A stretch of DNA of 64,000 bases from contig NZ_JACJRF010000005.1 in assembly GCF_014697105.1 (NCBI RefSeq), positions 149,097 to 213,096 on the forward strand, read 5' to 3'. Positions 10,152 to 20,310 of the stretch are shown piece by piece; the stretch's first letter is position 1; every line of letters starts with the position of its first letter. A program made the position numbers and the translations under genes. Source of the stretch: Anabaena subtropica FACHB-260. GTDB taxonomy: Bacteria; Cyanobacteriota; Cyanobacteriia; Cyanobacteriales; Nostocaceae. The notes beneath the pieces were generated by a model. That model had not been told where the DNA came from. It worked only from the letters and a program-made list of their open reading frames with translations, and ran no database searches.

Positions 10152-11079
10152 GTGCTGACAAACCTGCTGTGCTTTTTGCTTTTGGCATATATATAAATGA
10201 GGGAATTTAATAGTAAATTTTCCATTAGTCTCTGGTTGTAGCCATTGCTGTAGATGGTAGATTCTTGTACTAGTGGCAGCAACTAGAGCCAAGAGCCATA
10301 GGGCAAGATTCCTAGACCACCTGAAAACCCACAGACATCCGCTTAATACTGCGTTAGTAGCTAGCTTTGATGGATGATCTAAATTTTCTTTAACATCTGG
10401 TTGGAAAATCAATATTAATAGTAGCATTTACATACTTGTATATTTTTGCAATCACCATAACCCATAGAGGAATCATAGTTAGTGAAAATAATTGGTGTTT
10501 TTTAAATTTAGTATGTCATTGCTAAATTATGCTCTGTGTCGAAACATAGAGCTAAAACTATCTACTCAGTCGTCTATGTATATAGTGAATGAGTAAAATG
10601 ATTACAGGTTGTTAAGCTGCTCGTTGTCAAGAATACCTTAGCCAATTCATGATTTACAAATGTATATCTATCTAAATAGAGATTTCTTATTCTGCTCCCT
10701 GATAAGATACTTAAACCAAATTAAAGTATTGTCGCATTCTCAATCATTATAATTCCTCAAGGTTCTAAAGCGAATGTTTAGAGCCATAATTGTCTTAGCT
10801 CTCACTATCGATAAAAATTGAACCACCTGTAGAAATCTGGTGTGCTGATCATGCCAGAGTTTAAAGGAGCAAAGGAAAATGTCACCACTCTGAAAACTAA
10901 TGAATTCAAACAGTAGTGTTCGAGAGAACCAAATCTATTCTTTCGATAGTGTTAAAGCTCTACCAAAATTGCTTATATGAGTCTTCTTAGAGGATATTGC
11001 TTCAGGCACTAACATCATCTGCTCCATTGCTGATGGTGGAGCCAGAGGCTTTCATAGGAAGAATGACCCCCAAAGCCTT

Positions 11080-14000
11080 ATGTCAATGTTACATTATCCG
11101 CTTTATGAATTTCTAGCAAATGTAACCAGTTGCTTAGAAACAAGTACTCTGGCAATGGTGCTGGAGATTTTTGAGCAAAAACAATGTGATGGGCAAAACC
11201 CCGCCTTCGGCGTTGGCGTTCCGCCCAGCGTAGCTGATCGCTTGATGATAGTAAATGAGCAGCAATACCCCATTGGGTTGCTGCACTCTGGAGTGCTGGC
11301 ACAAAAATTTTTAGCAGCCACAGGGGATGAATTATTTTTAAACTTACAACAGCCACTGTCAACCTTTGCTCAAGCCTTAATTGAACCAATACAGATATTA
11401 CCAGCCAGCGATACTGTAGAGCAATTAGCTATATTTTGGCGGTATAACCAAGCCAATAACATAGAATCGGCTCTAGTGGATGGGAATGGTAAATTTTTAG
11501 GGCTACTCAATAATGTACGCCTGTTGGCGGTATTAGCCAAAGAGCAAAGTCAGAGTACTACCTCTAGCTTAAATAATGTAAATGAGTCTAGTTTTAGGCG
11601 ATCAGCTACAGTGGGCGGAACGCCATCTCTACGTTCCCTGCGGGACGCTGCGCGAACGCGTAGCGAGTCGGAAACAGAGGCTGCGCAAACGCCTAGAAAT
11701 AATCAACTCCAACCATTGGTACAGTTATTAGAGCGTCTACCTTGGCCTTTGATGTTGCAAACGAGTACGGGTGAAGTACTCACACAAAATTTAGCTTGGT
11801 GGCAACAGTTGGGAGCGTTGAAAGACCCAGAGGGAGTGCGCCAACAAGTTGAAGCAATCTTAGCAGCGACGCGGATCAAACAGCCAGAATACGTTGGACA
11901 AAAAACCGTTACGGCATCAAATCATCATAAAGGTTATGAGCAAGTAGGAGAGGAGTTAGCTCAAATACCAGCTACAGGTTTGCTCCCCCTATCACCTTAT
12001 GAACCAGCCACAAGTGCAAAAACGACCTCCAATCGGTGCTTTTTAGATACGCAAATGGGTACTTGTACCTGTGTTGTCGAAGTGCAGAACGGTCAGGAGC
12101 GAGTATGGCAGTTTGCGAAAATTCCTTTAGATAACACTGATTTAAAACTACCCCACACCGATGATTTATGGTTGGTGTTGGCGACTGATGTCACAGAACA
12201 ACAGCAACTTTGTAAAGAACTGGCGGCGAAAAATGCCGACCTCATTCAATTAAATCGCCTCAAAGATGAATTTTTAGCTTGTATAAGTCATGAATTGAAG
12301 ACACCTTTAACGGCAGTTTTGGGCTTATCGCGGTTGCTAGTAGATCAGCAATTGGGAGAACTCAACGAACGTCAAGCGCGTTATGCGGGGTTAATTCATC
12401 AAAGCGGTCGCCACCTGATGAGTGTGGTGAATGACATTTTGGACTTAACTCGGATGGAAACAGGTCAAATGGAACTGACCCCAGTCCCAGTTAGCATTCG
12501 CTCTGTGTGCGATCGCGCGCTCTTGGAAGCCAAAGCGATCCATAATCAAACTAGCAAAACCTCTGGCACACAAGCTACCCGCCCATCTACCCCTGAATTT
12601 ACTCTATCAATTGAACTGGACTTAGACCAGATCGTGGCAGATGAATTGCGCTTGCGCCAAATGCTGGTTCACCTATTGTCTAACGCTTTCAAATTTACAG
12701 AAATAGCCGGCGAAATTGGTTTGCGAGTGAGTCATTGGGAAGGATGGATTGCCTTTACAGTTTGGGATACAGGTATTGGTATTCCCGAACATCAACAACA
12801 TCTCATCTTTCAAAAGTTTCAACAATTAGAAAATCCCCTCACCCGTCAATTTGAAGGTACAGGTTTAGGATTGGTCTTGACTAGGGCTTTAGCTCGTCTC
12901 CACGGTGGTGATGTGAGCTTTTTGTCACGGGAAGGCAAAGGTAGTCAATTTACCCTACTTTTACCACCTAGTCCACCAAGTACTGGTTTTACTGAGTCAG
13001 AGGTGGGAATAGAAGATGTCCCCGCACCAAACACCAACCTAAGAAATCGGGTAACAAATACTGGGCAAAACCACACTATCAGCTGCCAAAGGTTAGTTCT
13101 AGTCGTCGAAGCAGTAGCCCGATATATTGAAGAGTTGACCGACCAACTCAAAAGTTTAGGTTATCGAGTAGTAATTGCTCGCTCAGGAACAGAAGCTGTA
13201 GAAAAAGCCCGACGATTACAGCCGAAAGCGATTTTTGTCAATCCCCTGTTACCTCTGCTATCGGGTTGGGATGTACTAACCTTGCTGAAATCTGATAGTG
13301 CAACTCACCACATCCCTGTAATTGTCACTGCCACAGGAGCCGAAAAAGATATAGCATTTACTAATCGAGCTGATGGTTTTTTAAGCTTGCCAGTAGAGCA
13401 GCCATCCCTGACACCATTATTAGAAAAGTTATGTGGCAAAGCAAAGGTGCAGTCACCAGGTTCAGATACTAGTGAAAAGACTCAAGCCAAAAAAACACTG
13501 CGGATTCTCAGATTAGTCGATGCTGAATTGGAATCCATCAATCCCCATCCTTCACTACAAGAACATCGTGTCATTGAAGTAGATGACCTAGACCAAGCAG
13601 AACTTTTGGCAAGGGTTTGGCAATTTGATGTAATTTTATTGGATGTAGAAACCTCTTTAGCCCAAATCTACCTACAAGAATTAACTCAGCATCCCCGATT
13701 GGCAGCTTTACCATTAGTGACTTGTGATGTAGAAACTACTTTGGCTGCTTCCCAAATTCCTGGTCTTTCTGTGTTTCCTTGTTTAATACCTTTCGGTAAA
13801 AACCACAACAGTGAGCCACAACAAGGCAAAATAGATCCTCTGCTATCAGTACTCCAAATTGCTTCTGGTATTTGCTATCCACCAAGTATCTTTGTCGTAG
13901 ATTTAGCCATGCTAGAGGATCTACCACAAACTAGACGCAAACTAGCCAAGAGTTATGCTACAGAGAAAAAAGCCGCACTCGCTGGGAAAGTTGCGAAACG

Positions 14001-14400
14001 GGGAACTGAATGGTTCCAAGCTTTAGTTCAGTACTTACAAACAGCTGGGTTAAAAGCAACAATGGCGCGTTGTTGGGCAGAAGTATTACAACAAATGCGT
14101 CACCACAGCGTAGATTTATTGCTGATTTGTTTAGGAGAGTCAGCTATTCATCCAGAAGTGGTGAAAGCATTGCAAGCCTTAGAAGATTTACCATTCGATT
14201 TGCCGCCAATTTTAGTCATTGACCAACAATTAAGTCGGACTCAACTTAGTTCTCGCAGTAAGCCAAGTCTTAGCAAAAAGCATGAATCGGCATCCATCAC
14301 GGCAGTTGTACAAGCGATCGCCACCCAAATTGTACCTCGATCTATTTCAATGGAAGACTTGTTAACTCAGATTCATCAGAATTTGAGGTTTAATGAATAG
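11080..14400 (+). CDS. Sensor histidine kinase with CBS-like N-terminus and degenerate C-terminal receiver domains
   Basis: HisKA FLACISHELKTPLTAVLGLSRLL, HATPase N/G boxes (DTGIGIPEHQQHLIFQKFQQ, GTGLGLVLTRALARLHGG), REC-like segments, the first with the expected Asp replaced (AIFVNPLLPLLSGWD). Confidence 0.88.
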   Translation: MSMLHYPLYEFLANVTSCLETSTLAMVLEIFEQKQCDGQNPAFGVGVPPSVADRLMIVNEQQYPIGLLHSGVLAQKFLAATGDELFLNLQQPLSTFAQALIEPIQILPASDTVEQLAIFWRYNQANNIESALVDGNGKFLGLLNNVRLLAVLAKEQSQSTTSSLNNVNESSFRRSATVGGTPSLRSLRDAARTRSESETEAAQTPRNNQLQPLVQLLERLPWPLMLQTSTGEVLTQNLAWWQQLGALKDPEGVRQQVEAILAATRIKQPEYVGQKTVTASNHHKGYEQVGEELAQIPATGLLPLSPYEPATSAKTTSNRCFLDTQMGTCTCVVEVQNGQERVWQFAKIPLDNTDLKLPHTDDLWLVLATDVTEQQQLCKELAAKNADLIQLNRLKDEFLACISHELKTPLTAVLGLSRLLVDQQLGELNERQARYAGLIHQSGRHLMSVVNDILDLTRMETGQMELTPVPVSIRSVCDRALLEAKAIHNQTSKTSGTQATRPSTPEFTLSIELDLDQIVADELRLRQMLVHLLSNAFKFTEIAGEIGLRVSHWEGWIAFTVWDTGIGIPEHQQHLIFQKFQQLENPLTRQFEGTGLGLVLTRALARLHGGDVSFLSREGKGSQFTLLLPPSPPSTGFTESEVGIEDVPAPNTNLRNRVTNTGQNHTISCQRLVLVVEAVARYIEELTDQLKSLGYRVVIARSGTEAVEKARRLQPKAIFVNPLLPLLSGWDVLTLLKSDSATHHIPVIVTATGAEKDIAFTNRADGFLSLPVEQPSLTPLLEKLCGKAKVQSPGSDTSEKTQAKKTLRILRLVDAELESINPHPSLQEHRVIEVDDLDQAELLARVWQFDVILLDVETSLAQIYLQELTQHPRLAALPLVTCDVETTLAASQIPGLSVFPCLIPFGKNHNSEPQQGKIDPLLSVLQIASGICYPPSIFVVDLAMLEDLPQTRRKLAKSYATEKKAALAGKVAKRGTEWFQALVQYLQTAGLKATMARCWAEVLQQMRHHSVDLLLICLGESAIHPEVVKALQALEDLPFDLPPILVIDQQLSRTQLSSRSKPSLSKKHESASITAVVQAIATQIVPRSISMEDLLTQIHQNLRFNE
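11214..11241 (+). repeat. Dispersed repeat copy 1 in coding frame
   Basis: TGGCGTTCCGCCCAGCGTAGCTGATCGC; reverse complement matches 11598-11625 at 26/28 by eye. Confidence 0.8.
11598..11700 (+). repeat. Dispersed repeat copy 2 plus palindromic GGGACGCTGCGCGAACGCGTAGCG block in coding frame
   Basis: GCGATCAGCTACAGTGGGCGGAACGCCA... followed by ttccctgcgggacgctgcgcgaacgcgtagcgagtcgg...ggctgcgcaaacgcc. Confidence 0.8.
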
Positions 14401-14456
14401 TAAATTGGTGATGGGTAAACTGTAAGTATTTTTGTCTGAATTAATTATCGAATTAC

Positions 14457-15467
14457 TTAAGCGACACCAACTAGGGAATTAAAGAACAATTCTTGCTGAC
14501 GCATTTCCCAGTTGAGGGTAGTGTAGACAATTTGGTCTAGGTTATTATACTTTGGTTGCCAACCGAGTACTTGCCGGATTTTATCGCCACAAGCAGTCAC
14601 ACAAACAGGATCACCCGCCCGGCGCTCTGCTTCAATTACCGGAAAATCTACGCCAGAAATTACCTTCACCCGTTCGATGACTTGACGGACACTGTAGCCT
14701 TGTCCATAACCACAGTTGAGAATTTGGCTTTCCTTACCTTGCTGTAGATAGGCTAAAGCATCCAAATGTGCTGTTGCTAGGTCTTCTACATGAATGTAGT
14801 CTCTAATGGCCGTTCCATCTGGCGTGGGAAAATCTGTACCAAAAATTTTTACTCCCAATCTGCGTTTGAGTGCAGCGTCACAGGTGACACGAATTAAATG
14901 AGATGCGTCTTTTGTCATCTGTCCCAATCGCCCACCAGGTTCAGCCCCGGCAACATTAAAGTAACGTAGAATTACGTACCGCAGATCAGAAGCCTTGGCG
15001 TAGTCACGAATTAACCATTCACAAGAAAGTTTTGTTCGTCCATAGGGGTTAATCGGTTCAGTTGGTGTGGCTTCAGTCACTGGGCTAGCTTCTGGTTGTC
15101 CATAGACTGCGGCTGTACTGGAAAAGATGATTTGATTCACACCTACATCGTTGCAACAACGGAGTAAATTCAGGGTGTTGCGGGTGTTGTTGGCGTAGTA
15201 GTCTAGGGGACGAGCCACAGATTCAGGGACATTCAGGCTGGCGGCGAAGTGTAACACTGCGGCAAATTCATGTTGGCGAAAGACTTGGGAAAGAGATTCA
15301 GAATCTTTTAAATCACCAATAATTAACTCACCATGTAGTACGGCTTGGGGTGAACCTGTAGAGCAGTTGTCATACACCACAACATCGTAGCCTGCTTCGC
15401 CCAACTGACGAACTACATGAGAGCCAATGTAGCCTGCACCACCAGTAACTAAAACTTTTTGATTCAT
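14457..15467 (-). CDS. galE: UDP-glucose 4-epimerase
   Basis: VLVTGGAGYIGSHVVRQL, SSTAAVYG, YGRTK, RYFNVAGA motifs. Confidence 0.95.
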   Translation of the reverse strand: MNQKVLVTGGAGYIGSHVVRQLGEAGYDVVVYDNCSTGSPQAVLHGELIIGDLKDSESLSQVFRQHEFAAVLHFAASLNVPESVARPLDYYANNTRNTLNLLRCCNDVGVNQIIFSSTAAVYGQPEASPVTEATPTEPINPYGRTKLSCEWLIRDYAKASDLRYVILRYFNVAGAEPGGRLGQMTKDASHLIRVTCDAALKRRLGVKIFGTDFPTPDGTAIRDYIHVEDLATAHLDALAYLQQGKESQILNCGYGQGYSVRQVIERVKVISGVDFPVIEAERRAGDPVCVTACGDKIRQVLGWQPKYNNLDQIVYTTLNWEMRQQELFFNSLVGVA

Positions 15468-16873
15468 CTACCTTTACCTAGTAATACTACTCGAATGGTC
15501 TTCAGTGCGATCGCTAAATCCAAAGCTAGAGAATAATTTTTGATGTAGTAGAGGTCATAAGCTAACTTTTCGTAAGCATCTTCTACGGATGCACCGTAGG
15601 GATACATCACCTGCGCCCAGCCTGTAATTCCTGGTTTGACTACATAACGCAAGTCATAGTAGGGAATTTCTTGGCGCAATTTGACATCAAATTCTGGTCT
15701 TTCTGGACGGGGGCCAATCAGGCTCATTTCTCCCCAAAGAACGTTTAATATTTGGGGTAATTCATCGATTCTTGTTATGCGTAACCAGCGCCCTACTCTA
15801 GTAATTCGCGGGTCTTGTTTATCTGCCCACTGCACCCCTCGTTTTTCGGCATCTTGATACATGGAGCGAAATTTATAAACTTTAAAAGGTTTGCCTTCCA
15901 AACCAGTCCGTATTTGGGCATAGAATACTGGGCCGGGACTATCTAACTTAATTGCTAGGGCTGCCAGTAACATCAAGGGAGATAAGAAGACAAATAAACA
16001 GCAACTCAGAATCATGTCTACTAGGCGCTTGAGCTTTTGGCTAATGCTGTCAGCCGTTAAATTGAACCCTGCACCAAAAGCCAGCCAGTTATCTTGAAGC
16101 AGAGATGAGGGGAGTTTGTACCACAAGGTTTCACAAATATCGGGAAGACCGTAGATGGAGACACCAGATAAGCGTAACTGCATCAACTGCTGCATTTGGA
16201 CATCAGATAATTCTGTTGGAGTTGCTACTACTACCCCTGACCAAGCTTGTTGGCTCCATTCGGTTAATTCATGAAGATTCCCTACAGAAACTCGATGATT
16301 TTCTGTTAACTCATTAGTGTTCTGTTCTCCCGTTGTCAGAAAAATCAAGCGCCCTAAGGAACTGCGTTCCAGAAAAGTTTTGCCAAAGAGAATGGCTTTT
16401 TGACCTGCGCCTAAGATTAGCCAACGACTGTGTTGAGCTTGTGATTTTGCCCACTGTGCCGCCCCTATTCTGGATGCCATAGCCCAGATGGTAAATAACC
16501 CTAAGCTGGGAAGCAAAATTCCCCGTTTCAAAAGTAGGTCTTTTGCCCAAATACCAGAACAATAAATCAGGGCTGCAATGATAGCAGCCACTACAAAATT
16601 ACTAATCAAAATCCGGGCTGGAGCGCGTAAACCTGCTATTTGGGTATCTGGATGGTAAGTATCTGCTAAATACAAACCTGTGAGAACTAGGAAGAAAAAT
16701 ACATAAATTAAAGGGTCAAAACCATTCAAATTTTGACCCAATCGCAACCATAAACAGATGGAAAAACTCAACAATAAACCCAAAATATCCCCTAATAACA
16801 GTAATACGCAGAGGATGTTACGAGTTTGAAGTGAATCATTGATTTTTTTACCAGCAGCAAGAGTAATAACCAT
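15464..16873 (-). CDS. Undecaprenyl-phosphate sugar phosphotransferase (WcaJ/CpsE-type initiating transferase)
   Basis: C-terminal bacterial sugar transferase domain ([43 protein letters not shown]...[10 protein letters not shown]) and N-terminal TM segments; overlaps galE start by 4 nt. Confidence 0.93.
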   Translation of the reverse strand: MVITLAAGKKINDSLQTRNILCVLLLLGDILGLLLSFSICLWLRLGQNLNGFDPLIYVFFFLVLTGLYLADTYHPDTQIAGLRAPARILISNFVVAAIIAALIYCSGIWAKDLLLKRGILLPSLGLFTIWAMASRIGAAQWAKSQAQHSRWLILGAGQKAILFGKTFLERSSLGRLIFLTTGEQNTNELTENHRVSVGNLHELTEWSQQAWSGVVVATPTELSDVQMQQLMQLRLSGVSIYGLPDICETLWYKLPSSLLQDNWLAFGAGFNLTADSISQKLKRLVDMILSCCLFVFLSPLMLLAALAIKLDSPGPVFYAQIRTGLEGKPFKVYKFRSMYQDAEKRGVQWADKQDPRITRVGRWLRITRIDELPQILNVLWGEMSLIGPRPERPEFDVKLRQEIPYYDLRYVVKPGITGWAQVMYPYGASVEDAYEKLAYDLYYIKNYSLALDLAIALKTIRVVLLGKGR

Positions 16874-17494
16874 GTTTGTAGGTTACTAAAAGTTTCCAAG
16901 ATTACGGGATATATATGACAAGATGAGATGCAGTAAATAATTACCCTGAAACTATTAGTATTCAATTTCAAAAAGATTGAAAATTAGTCAGTATACTGAA
17001 GATGATAAATCGAAAATAAATAGCGTGATTCTAATACCCAAAAAGTGAATCTTTGTAAATTTTTCAAAAAATAGTCCATTTTTTTGAAAGTAACTTACTA
17101 ACTGTTTATTTTTAATCCTAGTGGTGGCAGTATAGCCATGTGGATATTACGTAAATATTGGATTTTATTTAATAGATTCTTCAATAAATTATTTTAAAAA
17201 AATATAAAAAATAATAACGGTTATGTTGTGGGCTGACGCACCTTAGATTGTTGGTGGTGTATCGCGCAGCGCAACACACCCTACACTCAATTTGTCTTTA
17301 TATAGTTATAAATATTCGCGCCTCGCTACTTCTATATAAATAAGCTCTAAATGAATTGACCTACAAATAACAGTGAAAATACGTAGGCTTTTTTGAATAA
17401 AAGGCTTCATAATCTTTTATTAAATCTTTGTCGATTCACTCAAAATCAGGTTGCACTCTATCAGTATCAGTTATTCGGACAATAAAGTTGGCTC

Positions 17495-17561
17495 GTAGTC
17501 AGGGCTACCCTGTGGGAACGCTACGCGAATAGTCCTAAAAAAGGGCTAAAGCCATGACTAC
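17495..17561. repeat. Small dispersed palindromic element with GTAGTCA/TGACTAC ends
   Basis: gtagtcagggctaccctgtgggaacgctacgcgaatagtcctaaaaaagggctaaagccatgactac in the region upstream of the wzc-like gene. Confidence 0.6.
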
Positions 17562-17632
17562 AAACTTTTGATTGTTTATTTGTTAAACCGTTCTACTTAG
17601 TAGTATCAATATTTAGGGTATTATCTGAAACT

Positions 17633-19843
17633 ATGCCTTCTAATCAAGACGATCAAGACCTGATTAATTTCCAACAGTATTGGCTGACTGTCAAAAGACG
17701 CTGGTTCCTGATAGCAACCATTATGGGGTCTGTCTTTGGAGTTACAGGATTAGTTACTTTTAGTCAAAAACCAATTTACGAAGCCGAGGGTAAACTTCTT
17801 TTCAATAAGCAAAGTGGCGTTTCTTCCCTGACAGGCGTAAGTGAGCAACTGGGACAACTCAGTGGGGTGACAAATTCCTCAAACCCTTTGGAAACTGAAG
17901 CAGAAATCATTCGCTCCCATCCCATCACTCAAAAAACTATTGCTGATTTACAGCTTCAGGATAAGCACGGACAACCTTTAGAAATAGATGATTTTCTGCG
18001 TAACTTGAAAATTAAAAGTGTCCGAGGGACGGATATTTTACAGTTATCTTATCGTAGTGTTGATCCTGAACAAGCAACAGCGATCGTTAATAGATTGATG
18101 AGTGCTTATCTGGAAAGCAATGTCCGGGTTAACCGTTCCGAGGCTACAGCTGCACGGGAATTTTTAAACAAGCAATTACCTCTAGTTGAGGAGAAAGTCA
18201 CAGAGGCGGAAGCAGCACTGCGTCGGTTTAAAGAAAAATATGAGGTTGTTTCTCTAGAAGAAGAAGCCATACAAGGAGTCAAGAGGCTGAATGAATTATC
18301 CGGCCAGATGACTCAACTACGCGCACAGTTGGTTGATGCTAGAACTCGTTCTGGTGCTTTGCAAAATCAATTGGCTTTGAACACAAAGCAAGCTATGGCA
18401 CTTAGTACCTTAAGTCAATCCAGAGCAGTCCAACAAGTGCTATCAGAATATCAGAAGGTTCAAGACCAGTTAGCTGTGGAAAGGTCACGATTTACTGATG
18501 AACACCCAGTTATTGCCAGTTTGTTAAGTAAAGAAGAAGCTCTGAAAGCACAGCTAGAAGGGAGAGTTAGCAAAACTCTTGGTAGTTTACAACCTGTTCC
18601 AGAGCAAGATTTACAAATAGGAGAACTCAAGCAGACTCTCACAGCTAATTTGGTACAGGTGGAAATAGAACGGTTGGGGTTAGAAAATCAAGTTGGTGTA
18701 TTGATGAAGGCCTTTGCACTTTATCAAGCACGTCTCAGAACCATTCCCAAACTGGAACAACAACAGTTACAGCTAAAGCGACAGCTACAGATTGCCCAAA
18801 CCACCTACGAACAAATGCTCAAACGATTGCAAGATGTCGAGGTGGTGGAAAATCAGAATGTGGGTAATGCCAGAATTATATCTGAAGCTTTACTGCCAAA
18901 AAGCCCTGTTTCTCCTCGTATCCTGTTGAATTTGGCACTAGGAGGATTTTTAGGATTTTTCTTAGCTATTGGCGCAGCTTTGTTGCTAGAAGCTGGAGAC
19001 AAGTCTGTGAAGACATTAGAAGAAGCCCAACAGTTGTTGGATTATCCTTTGTTGGGTACAATTCCAGTTTTTGATCAAAAAGCTAGGCTGGCTGGTGGTG
19101 AGAGTATTACCGAATTACCTGTACTCAATAACCCTTATTCTTCAGTTAATGCAGCCTTTGAAATGCTCCAGATTAACCTGGGGTTCACTTTTTCTGATAA
19201 GGAACTGAAGGTAATCGTAGTTAGTAGTTCTGTGATGAATGAGGGTAAATCTTTTATCGCTGCTAATTTAGCGGTAGCAACTGCCCAGATGGGAAAACGG
19301 GTGCTATTGATTGATGCAGATATGCGTCGCCCACGTCAGCATGAAATGTGGAAACAACCCAACATGATGGGGTTAAGTAATGTGTTAGTGGGGCAAGCTA
19401 CGTTAGCTGACGTTGCGAAGGAAGTGGTGGTCAATCTAGAATTGCTGACTGCTGGGACTATACCGCCTAACCCGGCTGCACTACTGGATTCACAGCGTAT
19501 GAATGGGTTGCTGAAACAAGCTGCTGAAGAATATGATTGCATAATTATCGATACTCCGCCATTAAGTGTTTTAGCGGATGCTTCGATAGTAGGCAAGATG
19601 GCGGATGGAATGCTATTGGTTGTACGTCCTGGTGTGGTTAATTCGGCTGCGGCTAAGACTACAAAGACATTACTTGAGCATTCCCGTGTGCCTGTGTTGG
19701 GAATGGTGGTGAATTGTGTGGCTACTGATAGTAATGACTATAGTTACTACTACTCCCATACAAATACTGGGGAAAATAATTCTGGTAACAAAAATAGGAT
19801 TAAGTCCAATTTAAGTAGGATCACTGGATTAAGACTGCTTTAA
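17633..19843 (+). CDS. Polysaccharide co-polymerase / tyrosine autokinase (Wzc/CapB-like)
   Basis: Wzz domain, Walker A-like SSSVMNEGKSFIAANLA, Walker A' LLIDADMRRP, C-terminal Tyr cluster (DYSYYYSH). Confidence 0.95.
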   Translation: MPSNQDDQDLINFQQYWLTVKRRWFLIATIMGSVFGVTGLVTFSQKPIYEAEGKLLFNKQSGVSSLTGVSEQLGQLSGVTNSSNPLETEAEIIRSHPITQKTIADLQLQDKHGQPLEIDDFLRNLKIKSVRGTDILQLSYRSVDPEQATAIVNRLMSAYLESNVRVNRSEATAAREFLNKQLPLVEEKVTEAEAALRRFKEKYEVVSLEEEAIQGVKRLNELSGQMTQLRAQLVDARTRSGALQNQLALNTKQAMALSTLSQSRAVQQVLSEYQKVQDQLAVERSRFTDEHPVIASLLSKEEALKAQLEGRVSKTLGSLQPVPEQDLQIGELKQTLTANLVQVEIERLGLENQVGVLMKAFALYQARLRTIPKLEQQQLQLKRQLQIAQTTYEQMLKRLQDVEVVENQNVGNARIISEALLPKSPVSPRILLNLALGGFLGFFLAIGAALLLEAGDKSVKTLEEAQQLLDYPLLGTIPVFDQKARLAGGESITELPVLNNPYSSVNAAFEMLQINLGFTFSDKELKVIVVSSSVMNEGKSFIAANLAVATAQMGKRVLLIDADMRRPRQHEMWKQPNMMGLSNVLVGQATLADVAKEVVVNLELLTAGTIPPNPAALLDSQRMNGLLKQAAEEYDCIIIDTPPLSVLADASIVGKMADGMLLVVRPGVVNSAAAKTTKTLLEHSRVPVLGMVVNCVATDSNDYSYYYSHTNTGENNSGNKNRIKSNLSRITGLRLL

Positions 19844-19951
19844 CTGGTAACTAATTTGGATAAATCAGTGTTTTTTCTGAGGTTATTCAAGATATAGCTT
19901 GGGTAAAGTTATGGGCGAAAGATGAAGTTAATAAAGTTGATTTAGATGCCT

Positions 19952-20072
19952 AATATAGGACTAGTATTTGATTTTTGAAATACACGCAGGTGTGCTATGC
20001 CATAAGCTAACCCACCTTATCCTAAAGCTGTTGGTGTGTTAGGCGTAAGCCATAACGCACCCTACGCGCAAA
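19952..20072. repeat. Partial relative of the 51522-51696 element
   Basis: Shares atTTGATTTTTGAAATACACG and internal ggtgtgttaggcgtaagccataacgcaccctacgc; no matching right terminal repeat seen. Confidence 0.5.
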
Positions 20073-20310
20073 ACATCTCACAAGTTTATTAACTGCATTT
20101 AATCCTCTTATCCACGGCAAGGCTAAGTTTACATAATTCAACTTTTGCAAAAGTTTATAGTCTAGGGTTGGCTATATCTGCCTTCTGGCACTGATATAAA
20201 CAATAGCTATGGCTTGGCTTTAGATTGTTTTATTACCAGGGAAAGCATATCAACCTTTCTAGATAAGCCATTGTTAGCTAAATTTAGTCTTTTTTAGATA
20301 GTTGAGCTAG

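Noticed and set aside
11078-11389. 103-aa minus-strand ORF over the kinase 5' end and repeat insertion
   Set aside because: Fully overlaps the better-supported kinase frame; arises partly from the palindromic repeat.
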